From positions 1 to 64,000 of the forward strand of contig NZ_BAAAIX010000016.1 in NCBI RefSeq assembly GCF_039526385.1: a DNA stretch of 64,000 nucleotides. Direction: 5' to 3'. Below are positions 33,300 to 42,203 of the stretch, one piece after another. The DNA comes from Luteococcus peritonei. GTDB taxonomy: Bacteria > Actinomycetota > Actinomycetes > Propionibacteriales > Propionibacteriaceae. Position numbers and translations under genes: made by a program. The first letter of the stretch is position 1. Each line of letters begins with the position of its first letter. The notes beneath the pieces were generated by a model. It was not told the origin of the DNA. It did not search any database and was given only the letters and a program-made list of their open reading frames with translations.

Positions 33300-34091
33300 T
33301 CAGCCCAGCAGCTGCAGCGAGACAGCCATCACCGCCATCCCTGCCACCAGGCCGTAGGCGGCCGCATGGTGCTCGCCGACCGCCTCGGCGGTGGGCAGCA
33401 GCTCGTCGAGGGAGATGAAGACCATCACCCCGGCCACGGCGCACAGGCAGCCGCCCACCAGGGCTGGGGAGATGAACGGGGCCAGTGCCAGGAAGAGCAG
33501 TCCGGCTCCGATCGGCTCCGCCATGCCGGAGCCCAGCGCGTAGAGCATCGCCTTGCGTCGCGAGCCGGTCGCGGCGTGGATCGGCACCGCCACCGCGATG
33601 CCCTCGGGGATGTTGTGGATGGCGATCGCCACGGCGATCGGCAGCCCGGCCCGGAAGTCGTCCAGACCGGTGACCAGGGTGGCGAAGCCCTCCGGCAGGT
33701 TGTGGATGGTGAGGGCCAGCGCCGTCATCGTCCCCGCGCGCATCAGCCGCCGGCCCCGGTCGCCGTCGCTGCCCTGGTCGTGGTGCAGGCCCACGGGTTC
33801 GTGGGGGTTCATGCTGTCCGGCACCAGCCGGTCGATCAGCATGATCAGGGCGATGCCGCCGAAGAAGCAGGCCAGGGCCGTCCACATGCCTCCGTGGCGG
33901 TGCAGCTGCTCGGCCCCGCCCGCCAGCAGTTCCATGAAGGAGACGTAGACCATGACACCGGCCGACAGGCCCAGCCCGGAGGCGAGCAGCCGCGGCGACG
34001 ACCTGCCGCGGGCCACCACCAGGCCACCCAGGCCGGTGGACAGGCCCGCGAGCAGGGTGAGCAGGAAGGCGCCTGGCAGTCCGGTCAGCAT
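33300..34091 (-). CDS. zupT: ZIP-family divalent metal transporter (ZupT-like)
   Basis: This 263-residue permease has eight membrane segments and the paired metal-site motifs TIHNLPEGFAT and AIHNIPEGIAV in TM4 and TM5. The cytoplasmic loop has a short His/Asp-rich stretch (GLHHDQGSDGDRG). ZIP proteins of this class import Zn(II), Fe(II) or Mn(II). The ATG at 34091 gives a normal-length protein starting MLTGLPGAFLL; the upstream extension is arginine-rich and unlike the family. It converges on the CarH-like gene with 10 nt between the stops. Confidence 0.9.
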   Translation of the reverse strand: MLTGLPGAFLLTLLAGLSTGLGGLVVARGRSSPRLLASGLGLSAGVMVYVSFMELLAGGAEQLHRHGGMWTALACFFGGIALIMLIDRLVPDSMNPHEPVGLHHDQGSDGDRGRRLMRAGTMTALALTIHNLPEGFATLVTGLDDFRAGLPIAVAIAIHNIPEGIAVAVPIHAATGSRRKAMLYALGSGMAEPIGAGLLFLALAPFISPALVGGCLCAVAGVMVFISLDELLPTAEAVGEHHAAAYGLVAGMAVMAVSLQLLG

Positions 34092-34225
34092 GGGGCGCAC
34101 CCTAGTTCCCTGCCCAGCCTCTCGCATCCGATCCGCGCCACGACGCGGGGAAGGTGCTGCCCCCGCGTGGAGATGCGTCGACGCGTCACGGTGGGCTAGA
34201 CTCCCAGAGCCCTTCAACGGGGCAT

Positions 34226-34296
34226 GCGGGCGTAGCTCAATGGTAGAGCCCTAGTCTTCCAAACTAGCTACGCGGGTTCGATTCCCGTCGCCCGCT
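34226..34296 (+). tRNA. tRNA-Gly (anticodon TCC)
   Basis: The 71-nt cloverleaf is complete: acceptor GCGGGCG/CGCCCGC, D-arm GCTC/GAGC with GGTA in the loop, anticodon stem CTAGT/ACTAG around loop CTTCCAA (anticodon TCC), and T-arm GCGGG/CCCGT around TTCGATT. The discriminator is T, and CCA is not encoded. Confidence 0.95.
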
Positions 34297-34304
34297 CGGA
34301 ACCA

Positions 34305-34330
34305 GGGGCCGGTGCCAGTGCACCGGCCCC
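34305..34330 (+). terminator. Terminator after tRNA-Gly
   Basis: An 11-bp perfect GC-rich stem (GGGGCCGGTGC and its complement) with loop CAGT is followed by TTT. It begins 8 nt after the tRNA and fits an intrinsic terminator with a short T run. Confidence 0.7.
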
Positions 34331-34389
34331 TTTCCTGTGCCTGCAGGCCGTGCATGGTCCCGGCCTTCACCAGGTGTCCCGGGTGTTGA

Positions 34390-34465
34390 CCTTGCGCCCC
34401 GGGGATCCACCTTGCGCTCTGGGGGTCCACCAAGCGCCCCTGGCGCAACCTTGCGCCTGGAATTA
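34390..34465. repeat. 20-nt repeat array, left arm (inverted orientation)
   Basis: Four degenerate units share the core CCTTGCGCC at 34390, 34410, 34430 and 34449, so they are spaced 20, 20 and 19 nt. On the other strand the core reads GGCGCAAGG, the same motif as in the right arm. No protein frame is convincing here. Confidence 0.6.
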
Positions 34466-34470
34466 CGCGC

Positions 34471-34480
34471 GCAACGTTGC
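34471..34480. repeat. Palindrome at the axis of the two repeat arms
   Basis: GCAACGTTGC is a perfect 10-bp palindrome lying between the left and right arrays of 20-nt repeats, suggesting the whole 230-nt block is organised about this point. Confidence 0.5.
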
Positions 34481-34620
34481 TTTTCGGGCGCGACGTGGTC
34501 GTCAGAGGCGCAGGGTGTGGGCACCTGGCGCGACATACATCCAGGAGGCGCGATGTGCAGTCGAGAGGCGCGAGGCGCAGTCAGAGGGCGCGAGGTGCAG
34601 TCGGAGGACGCGAAGAGTGG
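34481..34620 (+). repeat. 20-nt repeat array, right arm (seven units)
   Basis: Seven consecutive units of exactly 20 nt each carry GGCGCG (or a one-base variant) at unit positions 7-12. The best-conserved form is TCAGAGGGCGCGAGGTGCAG at 34581. The units at 34541, 34561 and 34581 share the trailing GTGCAG or GCGCAG. There are no unique spacers, so it is not a CRISPR array. It lies between tRNA-Gly and trigger factor; the 190 nt after it, up to the tig start, hold no gene. Confidence 0.65.
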
Positions 34621-34814
34621 CAGGGGTGCAGGGCTCTGCGGTGCAGGCGTCGCACGGGGCCTGGGCAGGACCCGGTTGCGGGGGGAGCGCGCTCAGCTCA
34701 GCAGGGCGTGCAGGGGCGCGCGCCGCACCCGTCTCGGGCGTGGTTTGCCACCCGACCCCACCCCGCTAGGATTGCCAGGTCTGCCATATGCGCATCTAAC
34801 GATCAGGAGAACCT

Positions 34815-36500
34815 GTGCCCAGCACTGTTGAGCAGCTCAGCCCGTCCCGGGTGAAGCTCACGATTGACATGCCCTTCGAGGAACTGAAGCCGAGCCTGGA
34901 CAAGGCCTACCGCGAGATCGCCCAGCAGGTGACGATCCCCGGCTTCCGCAAGGGCAAGGTTCCCGCGGCCATCATCGACCAGCGCTTCGGGCGCGGCATG
35001 GTGCTGCAGGAGGCCATCAACGACGCCCTGCCCGATGCCTACGGCCAGGCCGTGCTCGAGCACAAGCTGACCCCCCTGGGCCAGCCGGAGATCGACGTCA
35101 CCAACCTCGAGGACGGCAAGAGCGTCCAGTTCACCGCCGAGGTCGACGTGCGTCCTGACTTCGAGCTGCCCTCCTTCGACCAGATCAGCGTCGAGGTCGA
35201 GCCCACCAGCTTCGACGAGAAGGAGCTCGACGATCGCGTCGAGACCCTGCGTCAGCGCTTCGCCACCAACACCGACGTGGAGCGCGCCGCCCAGGACGGC
35301 GACGTCGTCACCGTCGACCTCGAGGGCTCCCAGAACGGTGAGGTCCTGGAGGACGCCACCGCCGAGGGCATCCAGTACAAGCTCGGCTCGGGCGGCATGC
35401 TCGAGGGCATGGACGAGGCCATCGCCGGCCTGAAGGTGGGCGAGTCCAAGACCTTCACCTCCAAGCTGCTGGGCGGCGCCCACCGCGACGAGGACGCCGA
35501 CATCAAGGTGACCGTCACCAAGGTGCAGGAGCAGGAGCTGCCCGAGGTCGACGACGAGTTCGCGCAGATGGTCAGCCAGTTCGACACCGCCGAGGAGATG
35601 CGCGCCGACCTGCGCGAGCGCCTGGTGCAGATGGCCCGCCTGGAGCAGGCTGCCGACGCCCGCGACAAGGTCCTCGAGGCCGTCATCGCCAAGACCGACT
35701 TCGAGCTGCCGCAGAACCTGGTCACCGCCGAGATCGACGCGCGCAAGCAGCAGGTCAACCAGCAGCTCGCCTCCGCCGGCCTCAGCGTCGAGCAGTACCT
35801 CAAGGACGCCGAGGACGAGACCGCGGAGACCGAGGAGGACTTCTGGGCCGAGATCGAGAAGCGTTCCATGGACGCCCTCAAGGCGCAGATCGTGCTGGAC
35901 AAGCTCGCCGACGAGAACGAGTACGACGTCAGCCAGGAAGAGCTGACCCAGATGATCTTCACCAAGGCGCAGCAGAACGGCACCTCGCCCGAGGCCGAGA
36001 TCCAGCACATGCAGGAGCACAACCACCTGCCCGAGTGGATGCAGGAGATCCGCCGCTCGAAGGCGCTGGAGCAGATGGTCAACGCCGCTGCCATCTCCGA
36101 CACCGAGGGCAAGAAGATCGACCTGTCCAAGCTCGCCGCCGACGGCACCCTGATCGAGGGCGACGACGACGAGGACGAGGCCCCCAAGGCCCCGGCCAAG
36201 AAGGCTGCTGCGAAGAAGGCTCCGGCCAAGAAGACCGCCGCCAAGAAGGCCGAGGCCGGCGAGGAGCAGGCTGAGGAGGCCGCTGCCGACGAGGCCAAGC
36301 CGGCCAAGAAGGCTGCTGCCAAGAAGGCTCCGGCCAAGAAGACCGCCGCCAAGAAGGCCGAGGCCGGCGAGGAGCAGGCTGACGGGGCCGCTGCCGACGA
36401 GGCCAAGCCGGCCAAGAAGGCTGCTGCCAAGAAGGCCCCGGCCAAGAAGACCGCCGCCAAGAAGGCCGCGGCCACCGAGGAGAAGGCCGACGAGGCCTGA
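34815..36500 (+). CDS. tig: Trigger factor with long Lys/Ala-rich repeat tail
   Basis: Trigger factor is the ribosome-bound chaperone and prolyl isomerase. The N-terminal ribosome-binding domain has the signature PGFRKGKVPAAIIDQRFG, the FKBP-type PPIase domain is around DVVTVDLEGSQNGEVLED, and the helical C-terminal arm follows. The protein is 561 residues against about 430-480 usually. The extra roughly 105 residues consist of tandem Lys/Ala/Pro blocks (PAKKAAAKKAPAKKTAAKKA) and acidic linkers (EAGEEQAEEAAADEA). The start is GTG with AGGAGA 5 nt upstream. Placement ahead of clpP1-clpP2-clpX is the classical order. Confidence 0.96.
   Translation: MPSTVEQLSPSRVKLTIDMPFEELKPSLDKAYREIAQQVTIPGFRKGKVPAAIIDQRFGRGMVLQEAINDALPDAYGQAVLEHKLTPLGQPEIDVTNLEDGKSVQFTAEVDVRPDFELPSFDQISVEVEPTSFDEKELDDRVETLRQRFATNTDVERAAQDGDVVTVDLEGSQNGEVLEDATAEGIQYKLGSGGMLEGMDEAIAGLKVGESKTFTSKLLGGAHRDEDADIKVTVTKVQEQELPEVDDEFAQMVSQFDTAEEMRADLRERLVQMARLEQAADARDKVLEAVIAKTDFELPQNLVTAEIDARKQQVNQQLASAGLSVEQYLKDAEDETAETEEDFWAEIEKRSMDALKAQIVLDKLADENEYDVSQEELTQMIFTKAQQNGTSPEAEIQHMQEHNHLPEWMQEIRRSKALEQMVNAAAISDTEGKKIDLSKLAADGTLIEGDDDEDEAPKAPAKKAAAKKAPAKKTAAKKAEAGEEQAEEAAADEAKPAKKAAAKKAPAKKTAAKKAEAGEEQADGAAADEAKPAKKAAAKKAPAKKTAAKKAAATEEKADEA
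36192..36497 (+). repeat. 108-bp tandem repeats in the tig tail
   Basis: Copies begin at 36192, 36300 and 36408; the third is cut short at 90 bp. Each encodes the same 36-residue block of Lys/Ala helix plus acidic linker. The copies are nearly identical at the DNA level, so copy number can vary by slippage. Confidence 0.85.
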
Positions 36501-36522
36501 GCCGACGGCTCACAGCACCAGT

Positions 36523-36554
36523 GACGGGCGCCACGCAGCAGCGTGGCGCCCGTC
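36523..36554 (+). terminator. Hairpin after tig
   Basis: A 14-bp perfect stem (GACGGGCGCCACGC with its complement) and loop AGCA lies 23 nt after the tig stop. There is no T tract, but the position and stability fit an actinobacterial terminator. Confidence 0.65.
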
Positions 36555-36619
36555 GCATGCCCGACATCACCGTGGGGTAGCGTCAACCGCGCACCCAGAC
36601 CAATGCGAGGAGCACCACC

Positions 36620-37897
36620 GTGTTCGATCGGCTCAGGCGTCGCCGCCGCCCCAGCGTCGACCAGACCCCCGACGGGGGCGTCCTGATCGGCCCCGAGACC
36701 CCGCAGGAGGCCGCCGCGCGGGTCACCGACCCGACGGCCCGCTCGCGCGTCGTGGTGCAGGAGACGCCCCAGCCTGCCACCCCCACCACGCCGGTCCCGG
36801 CGCCGCACGGCCCTTCGGCCGCAGGCCGCTCCGGCCTGCCCCGCTTCGTCATGGTGGCTCTCTGCCTGGCCGCCGCGGTGGTGCTGCTGATCCAGCTGCA
36901 CGAGCTGGCCAGCATCGTGGCGCCGCTCTTCTTCGCGCTGAACCTGATGATCACCGCCTACCCGCTGCAGCGCTTCCTGGTGCGCAAGGGTGCTCCTGCC
37001 TGGCTCGGCTCCGTGCTGGCCGGTCTCGCGGTCCTGCTGGTGCTGGGCCTGATGCTCTTCGGCCTGGCCTACTCGGTGGCCGCGATGGTGGGGGAGCTGC
37101 CCACCTACACCAACGAGTTCACCAACCTGTACAACCAGACCCTCCAGCAGCTCACCCGCCTCGGTTTCGACGAGGGCGTCCTGGTGCAGCAGCTGAAGGG
37201 CATCGACCCGAACAGCATCATCAACGTGGTCACCGGCGTGCTCAGCAATGCCTCCGGCGTGGCCACCCTGGCCGTCGTCGTGCTCACCACGCTGATCTTC
37301 ATGGTGATGGACTCGATGAACATCGAGCAGCGCCTGGCGGCTGCCCGCGCCCAGCACCCCAGCTTCGTCGAGGGGCTGCAGAACTTCGCCCAGGGCATCC
37401 GCAAGTACTGGATGGTCACCACCCTGTTCGGCCTGATCGTGGCCGTGGTGGACTACGGCATCCTGGTGGGCGTCGGGGTGCCGCTGGCCCTGGTCTGGGC
37501 CATGTTCAGCTTCCTCACCAACTACATCCCCAACATCGGTTTCGTGGTGGGCCTGATCCCGCCGGCCCTGCTGGCGCTGGTGGAGGGCGGCTGGAAGCCC
37601 GCCGTCTTCGTGGTGGTGGGCTACTCGGTGGTCAACTTCATCATCCAGTCGATCCTGCAGCCGCGGGTGGCCGGAGACGCGGTCGGTCTGACCCCCACGC
37701 TCTCCTTCGCCTCGCTGCTGCTGTGGGGCTGGGTCTTCGGTGGCCTCGGTGCGCTGATCGCCCTGCCGCTCTCCCTGCTGGTCAAGGCGCTGCTGGTGGA
37801 CATCGATCCGCAGGCCCGCTGGGTGAACACGCTGGTCAGCTCCCGGATCTCCGACGGCGTCGAGGAGCCGGAGACCAGTACACCCCAAAGCATGTGA
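36620..37897 (+). CDS. AI-2E-type (PerM) membrane permease
   Basis: This 425-residue protein has a proline-rich cytoplasmic N-terminus (about 1-70) and seven or eight membrane segments. Diagnostic stretches include FMVMDSMNIEQRL, the paired helices around NYIPNIGFVVGLIPPAL, and GWVFGGLGALIALPLSLLVKALLVD. The family includes TqsA, PerM and Na+/H+ antiporter-like members, so the transported substrate is not known. GTG follows GAGGAG. It lies between tig and clpP1 with its own hairpin-bounded upstream region. Confidence 0.85.
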   Translation: MFDRLRRRRRPSVDQTPDGGVLIGPETPQEAAARVTDPTARSRVVVQETPQPATPTTPVPAPHGPSAAGRSGLPRFVMVALCLAAAVVLLIQLHELASIVAPLFFALNLMITAYPLQRFLVRKGAPAWLGSVLAGLAVLLVLGLMLFGLAYSVAAMVGELPTYTNEFTNLYNQTLQQLTRLGFDEGVLVQQLKGIDPNSIINVVTGVLSNASGVATLAVVVLTTLIFMVMDSMNIEQRLAAARAQHPSFVEGLQNFAQGIRKYWMVTTLFGLIVAVVDYGILVGVGVPLALVWAMFSFLTNYIPNIGFVVGLIPPALLALVEGGWKPAVFVVVGYSVVNFIIQSILQPRVAGDAVGLTPTLSFASLLLWGWVFGGLGALIALPLSLLVKALLVDIDPQARWVNTLVSSRISDGVEEPETSTPQSM

Positions 37898-37960
37898 AGC
37901 CAACAGCGAACAGGTGTGGATCTCCCTTGTCCGGGGGCCGTGCCCGGGTAGGTTGACGGG

Positions 37961-38590
37961 GTGAGTGAAAACGCATCTGACCGCATCATCCGCGCCGCGG
38001 GGGGCGTGGGCAGTGGCTTCGGCATGACGGACAACGTCTACCAGGCCCTCCTCGCCAACCGCATCGTCTTCCTCGGCGACGAGGTGAAGGACGAGAATGC
38101 CAACGCCATCTGCGCGCAGCTCCTGCTGCTCAACGCGGAGGACCCCGAGAAGGACATCTACCTCTACATCAACTCGCCCGGTGGATCGGTGACGGCCGGC
38201 ATGGCCATCTTCGACACCATGCAGTGGATCAGCAATGACGTGGCCACCGTCGCCATGGGCCTCGCCGCCTCCATGGGGCAGTTCCTGCTCAGCGCCGGCA
38301 CCAAGGGCAAGCGCTATGCCCTGCCGCACAGCCGCATCATGATGCACCAGCCCTCGGGCGGCATCGGCGGCACGGCCTCCGACATCCGGATCCAGGCCGA
38401 GCAGAGCCTGCACGTGAAGCGCGAGATGGCCACCCTGATCGCCCAGCACACCGGCCAGTCGCTGGAGCAGATCGAGGCCGATTCGGACCGTGACCGCTGG
38501 TTCACGGCCCAGCAGGCCCTCGAGTACGGCTTCATCGACCACGTCTACGAGCGCGCATCGCAGATCACCAGCGACGCGCCGAACCAGTGA
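37961..38590 (+). CDS. clpP1: ATP-dependent Clp protease proteolytic subunit 1
   Basis: This 209-residue serine peptidase has S104 in GLAASMGQFLL and H129 in MMHQPSGG; the catalytic aspartate lies in the C-terminal third. INSPGGSVTAG is the oxyanion region. Actinobacteria use a mixed ClpP1P2 tetradecamer with ClpX or ClpC as unfoldase. The GTG at 37961 immediately follows a GGTTGACGGG sequence. It sits 8 nt upstream of clpP2 and is clearly co-transcribed with it. Confidence 0.96.
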   Translation: MSENASDRIIRAAGGVGSGFGMTDNVYQALLANRIVFLGDEVKDENANAICAQLLLLNAEDPEKDIYLYINSPGGSVTAGMAIFDTMQWISNDVATVAMGLAASMGQFLLSAGTKGKRYALPHSRIMMHQPSGGIGGTASDIRIQAEQSLHVKREMATLIAQHTGQSLEQIEADSDRDRWFTAQQALEYGFIDHVYERASQITSDAPNQ

Positions 38591-38598
38591 GGACAACC

Positions 38599-39246
<648 letters not shown>

Positions 39247-39373
39247 GCCGAATGCTGGACCTGGGCTGAGACCAGCCCGACGGCCGACCCGACGCGGAGC
39301 CCCGACATGACGGAATCCGCACTCGGGTCGGCCGCCTCCCGGCTAAGGTGGCCGAAGACTGAAAGGACGAAGC

Positions 39374-40660
39374 ATGGCGCGCATCGGGGAATCGGGTGAT
39401 CTGTTCACCTGCTCCTTCTGTGGCAAGAGCCAGAAGCAGGTCAAGAAGCTGATCGCCGGGTCCGGCGTGTACATCTGCGACGAGTGCATCGACCTGTGCA
39501 ACGAGATCATCGAGGAGGAGTTCAGCGACGCCTCCGGCGGTGTCGGCCTGCTCGACGAGCTGCCCAAGCCGATGGAGATCCGGGACTTCCTGGACTCCTA
39601 CGTGATCGGCCAGGACGAGGCGAAGAAGACCCTGTCGGTGGCCGTCTACAACCACTACAAGCGCGTCCAGGCCGCAGCTGCCTCCGGCAGCGCCCGTCGC
39701 GGCGGCGACGACGAGTCGGTGGAGCTGGGCAAGTCGAACATCCTGCTGATCGGCCCCACCGGCTGCGGCAAGACCTACCTCGCCCAGACGCTGGCCAAGA
39801 TGCTCAACGTCCCCTTCGCGATGGCCGATGCGACGGCGCTGACCGAGGCGGGCTATGTCGGTGAAGACGTCGAGAACATCCTGCTCAAGCTGATCCAGGC
39901 CGCGGACTTCGACGTCAAGAAGGCCGAGACCGGCATCATCTACATCGACGAGATCGACAAGGTCGCCCGCAAGAGCGAGAACCCCTCGATCACCCGTGAC
40001 GTCTCCGGTGAGGGCGTGCAGCAGGCCCTGCTGAAGATCCTGGAGGGCACCGTCGCCTCCGTGCCGCCGCAGGGTGGCCGCAAGCACCCGCACCAGGAGT
40101 TCATCCAGATCGACACCACGAACGTGCTGTTCATCGTGGGTGGCGCCTTCGCCGGTCTGGAGCACATCATCGACGAGCGGATCGGCAAGCGTCCGCTGGG
40201 CTTCAACACGGCCACCCAGGCCCGCCAGGAGCTGGGCAGCGACCCGTTCAGCCAGGTCCGGCCCGAGGACCTGCACAAGTTCGGGCTGATCCCGGAGTTC
40301 ATCGGCCGCCTGCCGATGATCGCCACCGTGACCCCGCTCGACGAGGACGCCCTGGTGCGGATCCTGACCGAGCCGCGCAATGCCCTGGTCAAGCAGTACC
40401 GCAAGATGTTCGAGCTGGACGGTGTCACCCTGGAGTTCTCCGACGACGCCGTGCAGGCGGTGGCGCTCAAGGCGCTGGAGCGGGGCACCGGTGCCCGTGG
40501 CCTGCGGGCGATCCTGGAGGAGACGCTGCTCGAGGTGATGTTCGAGGTGCCCAGCCATTCCGAGATCGCCGAGGTCGTCGTCACCGGCGAGTGCGTGCGG
40601 GGCGAGGCGCATCCGACCCTGGTCCCGCGGGGCCGGCTGCGCACCGAGCTGAGCGCCTGA
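39374..40660 (+). CDS. clpX: ATP-dependent unfoldase ClpX
   Basis: This 428-residue AAA+ protein has an N-terminal zinc-binding domain with CSFCGKS and CDECIDLC, Walker A GPTGCGKTYLA, Walker B IIYIDEIDKVA, and a docking loop of the IGF type (here LGF in KRPLGFNTATQ lies nearby). Sensor 2 is in GTGARGLRAILEE. It delivers tagged proteins to ClpP1P2. GAAAGGACG precedes the ATG. Its length and motifs are complete. Confidence 0.96.
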   Translation: MARIGESGDLFTCSFCGKSQKQVKKLIAGSGVYICDECIDLCNEIIEEEFSDASGGVGLLDELPKPMEIRDFLDSYVIGQDEAKKTLSVAVYNHYKRVQAAAASGSARRGGDDESVELGKSNILLIGPTGCGKTYLAQTLAKMLNVPFAMADATALTEAGYVGEDVENILLKLIQAADFDVKKAETGIIYIDEIDKVARKSENPSITRDVSGEGVQQALLKILEGTVASVPPQGGRKHPHQEFIQIDTTNVLFIVGGAFAGLEHIIDERIGKRPLGFNTATQARQELGSDPFSQVRPEDLHKFGLIPEFIGRLPMIATVTPLDEDALVRILTEPRNALVKQYRKMFELDGVTLEFSDDAVQAVALKALERGTGARGLRAILEETLLEVMFEVPSHSEIAEVVVTGECVRGEAHPTLVPRGRLRTELSA

Positions 40661-40661
40661 G

Positions 40662-41105
40662 ATGGCCCTCGACGAGCCGGTCGCGGCCGTCGACAGCGCC
40701 GCCTCCGGAGGTCCCGGGCTGGGCAGCCAGCTGATGATGCTGCTGCTCGGCGGGCTGGCCATGCTGCCCGGCTTCCTGGGGGCCCTGGCCGCGCACGACG
40801 GCGGGCGCCCGATCTACCGCTGGCTCGGCATCGTGGTCAGCCTGGCCATGCTGGGTTCGGTGCTGATGGTCTCGCGCAAGCTGCGGCGCACCGTGCCGGG
40901 CTTCGGCCTGGCGCTGCTGGTCTCGATCGGCGCGAACCTGGTGCTGCTGCTGGTGCAGCTGTTCGCCATGGACGCCCCGCAGGGCTTCGGCGAGTGGCTG
41001 CTGCGCTGCGCCTGGTTCCTGGTGGTGCCGCTGCTGGCCACGATCTACCTGGCGGTGCGTGCGCTGCTGCAGCGCCGTCGTCAGCGCGCCACGACGAGCA
41101 GCTGA
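40662..41105 (+). CDS. Small polytopic membrane protein, unknown
   Basis: This 147-residue protein begins 1 nt after the clpX stop. It has four hydrophobic segments (about 22-44, 53-70, 80-103, 112-135) and a basic C-terminus (RALLQRRRQRATTSS). I see no catalytic motif and no family I can name. The tight spacing suggests co-translation with clpX, and the hairpin that follows probably ends the operon. Confidence 0.65.
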   Translation: MALDEPVAAVDSAASGGPGLGSQLMMLLLGGLAMLPGFLGALAAHDGGRPIYRWLGIVVSLAMLGSVLMVSRKLRRTVPGFGLALLVSIGANLVLLLVQLFAMDAPQGFGEWLLRCAWFLVVPLLATIYLAVRALLQRRRQRATTSS

Positions 41106-41133
41106 GCCTCATCCCGTCTGACAAGGTATTCGT

Positions 41134-41165
41134 CCACGAGGCAGCCCCCGCGGGCTGCCTCGTGG
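41134..41165 (+). terminator. Terminator of the clp operon
   Basis: A 14-bp perfect stem CCACGAGGCAGCCC with its complement and loop CCGC lies 28 nt after the preceding stop. No T run follows. Confidence 0.65.
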
Positions 41166-41195
41166 CATGTCCGGGCCCGGTGGCAGGATGGGAGC

Positions 41196-42104
41196 ATGAT
41201 CATCACCGTCCCCACCACCGAACTGCTCGAACGTCTCGCCGGCCGCCTCCCCGAGGGGGTCGAGGCCAGGCTGTGGGCGATGGACGGTCCTTCCGGCATC
41301 GAGCGCATCGACCTGGCCGTGCTGCCCTACATGGCGCCGGCCACCATCCTCGACGTCCTCGACGGCGAGGACGTGGGCCACGTGCAGAGCCAGGCGCTGG
41401 GCTTCGACAAGGTGGACCAGCACCTGCCGCAGGGCGTCGGCTTCAGCAATGCCGTCGGGGTCCACGAGGACTCCACCGCCGAGCACACCCTTGCCCTGGT
41501 GCTGGCCGCCCAGCGCGACCTGCCGCTCTTCGTGGAGCGCCAGCCGCAGGGCTCCTGGGAGCAGCCCTTCAGCCCGGGCCTGCTGGGCCGCACCGTGCTG
41601 GTGGTGGGCGTCGGGGGAGTGGGAGGCGCGATCGCACACCGGCTGGTGCCCTTCGGCGTCGAGCTGCTGCGCAGCGCCTCGCGTGGGCGCAGCGATGAGC
41701 TGGGCCAGGTGCACGGCCCCGAGGCGCTCGACGAGCTGGTCTCGCAGGGCGACGTGGTGATCGCCGCGCTGCCGCTGACCGAGCAGACCCGCCACACCTT
41801 CGACGCCGCGCGGATCGCCCGGATGAAGCCCGGCGCGCTGCTGGTCAACATCGGACGCGGACCGCTGGTGGACACCGATGCGCTGGTGCAGGCCTGCGCC
41901 GAGGGCAGGATCCGTGCCGCCCTCGATGTCGTCGACCCGGAACCGCTGCCTGCCGACCACCCGCTGTGGACCACGACCGGTGTCCTGCTGACCCCGCACG
42001 TGGCCGGGCGAACCACCACCATGCTGGACCGCGTGGTGCAGCTGCTGGAGGGCCAGCTGGCCCGCCTGGTGGCCGGTGAGGAGCCGCACCACCGCGTGCT
42101 GTGA
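41196..42104 (+). CDS. D-2-hydroxyacid dehydrogenase
   Basis: This 302-residue NAD-dependent dehydrogenase of the phosphoglycerate-dehydrogenase type has the Rossmann motif VLVVGVGGVGGAIAHRL. Substrate and catalytic segments are LVNIGRGPLVDTDAL (Arg), ALDVVDPEPLPADHPLW (Glu) and LTPHVAGRTT (His). The N-terminal part is short, so it is a stand-alone oxidoreductase without an ACT domain. The substrate cannot be read from the sequence. GGGAGC precedes the ATG. Confidence 0.9.
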   Translation: MIITVPTTELLERLAGRLPEGVEARLWAMDGPSGIERIDLAVLPYMAPATILDVLDGEDVGHVQSQALGFDKVDQHLPQGVGFSNAVGVHEDSTAEHTLALVLAAQRDLPLFVERQPQGSWEQPFSPGLLGRTVLVVGVGGVGGAIAHRLVPFGVELLRSASRGRSDELGQVHGPEALDELVSQGDVVIAALPLTEQTRHTFDAARIARMKPGALLVNIGRGPLVDTDALVQACAEGRIRAALDVVDPEPLPADHPLWTTTGVLLTPHVAGRTTTMLDRVVQLLEGQLARLVAGEEPHHRVL

Positions 42105-42203
42105 CCACGCTCGGTCGTCCGTCATGGGGCGCTGGTGCGAGAGGGTAACCTCAGGTGATGTGGGGCTGCGCACCAGCGCGCCACGGCAACCGGGAGCACT
42201 GCA

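Noticed and set aside
34390..34620. CRISPR array
   Set aside because: The units are contiguous 20-mers without unique spacers, the cores are degenerate, and no cas genes are present.
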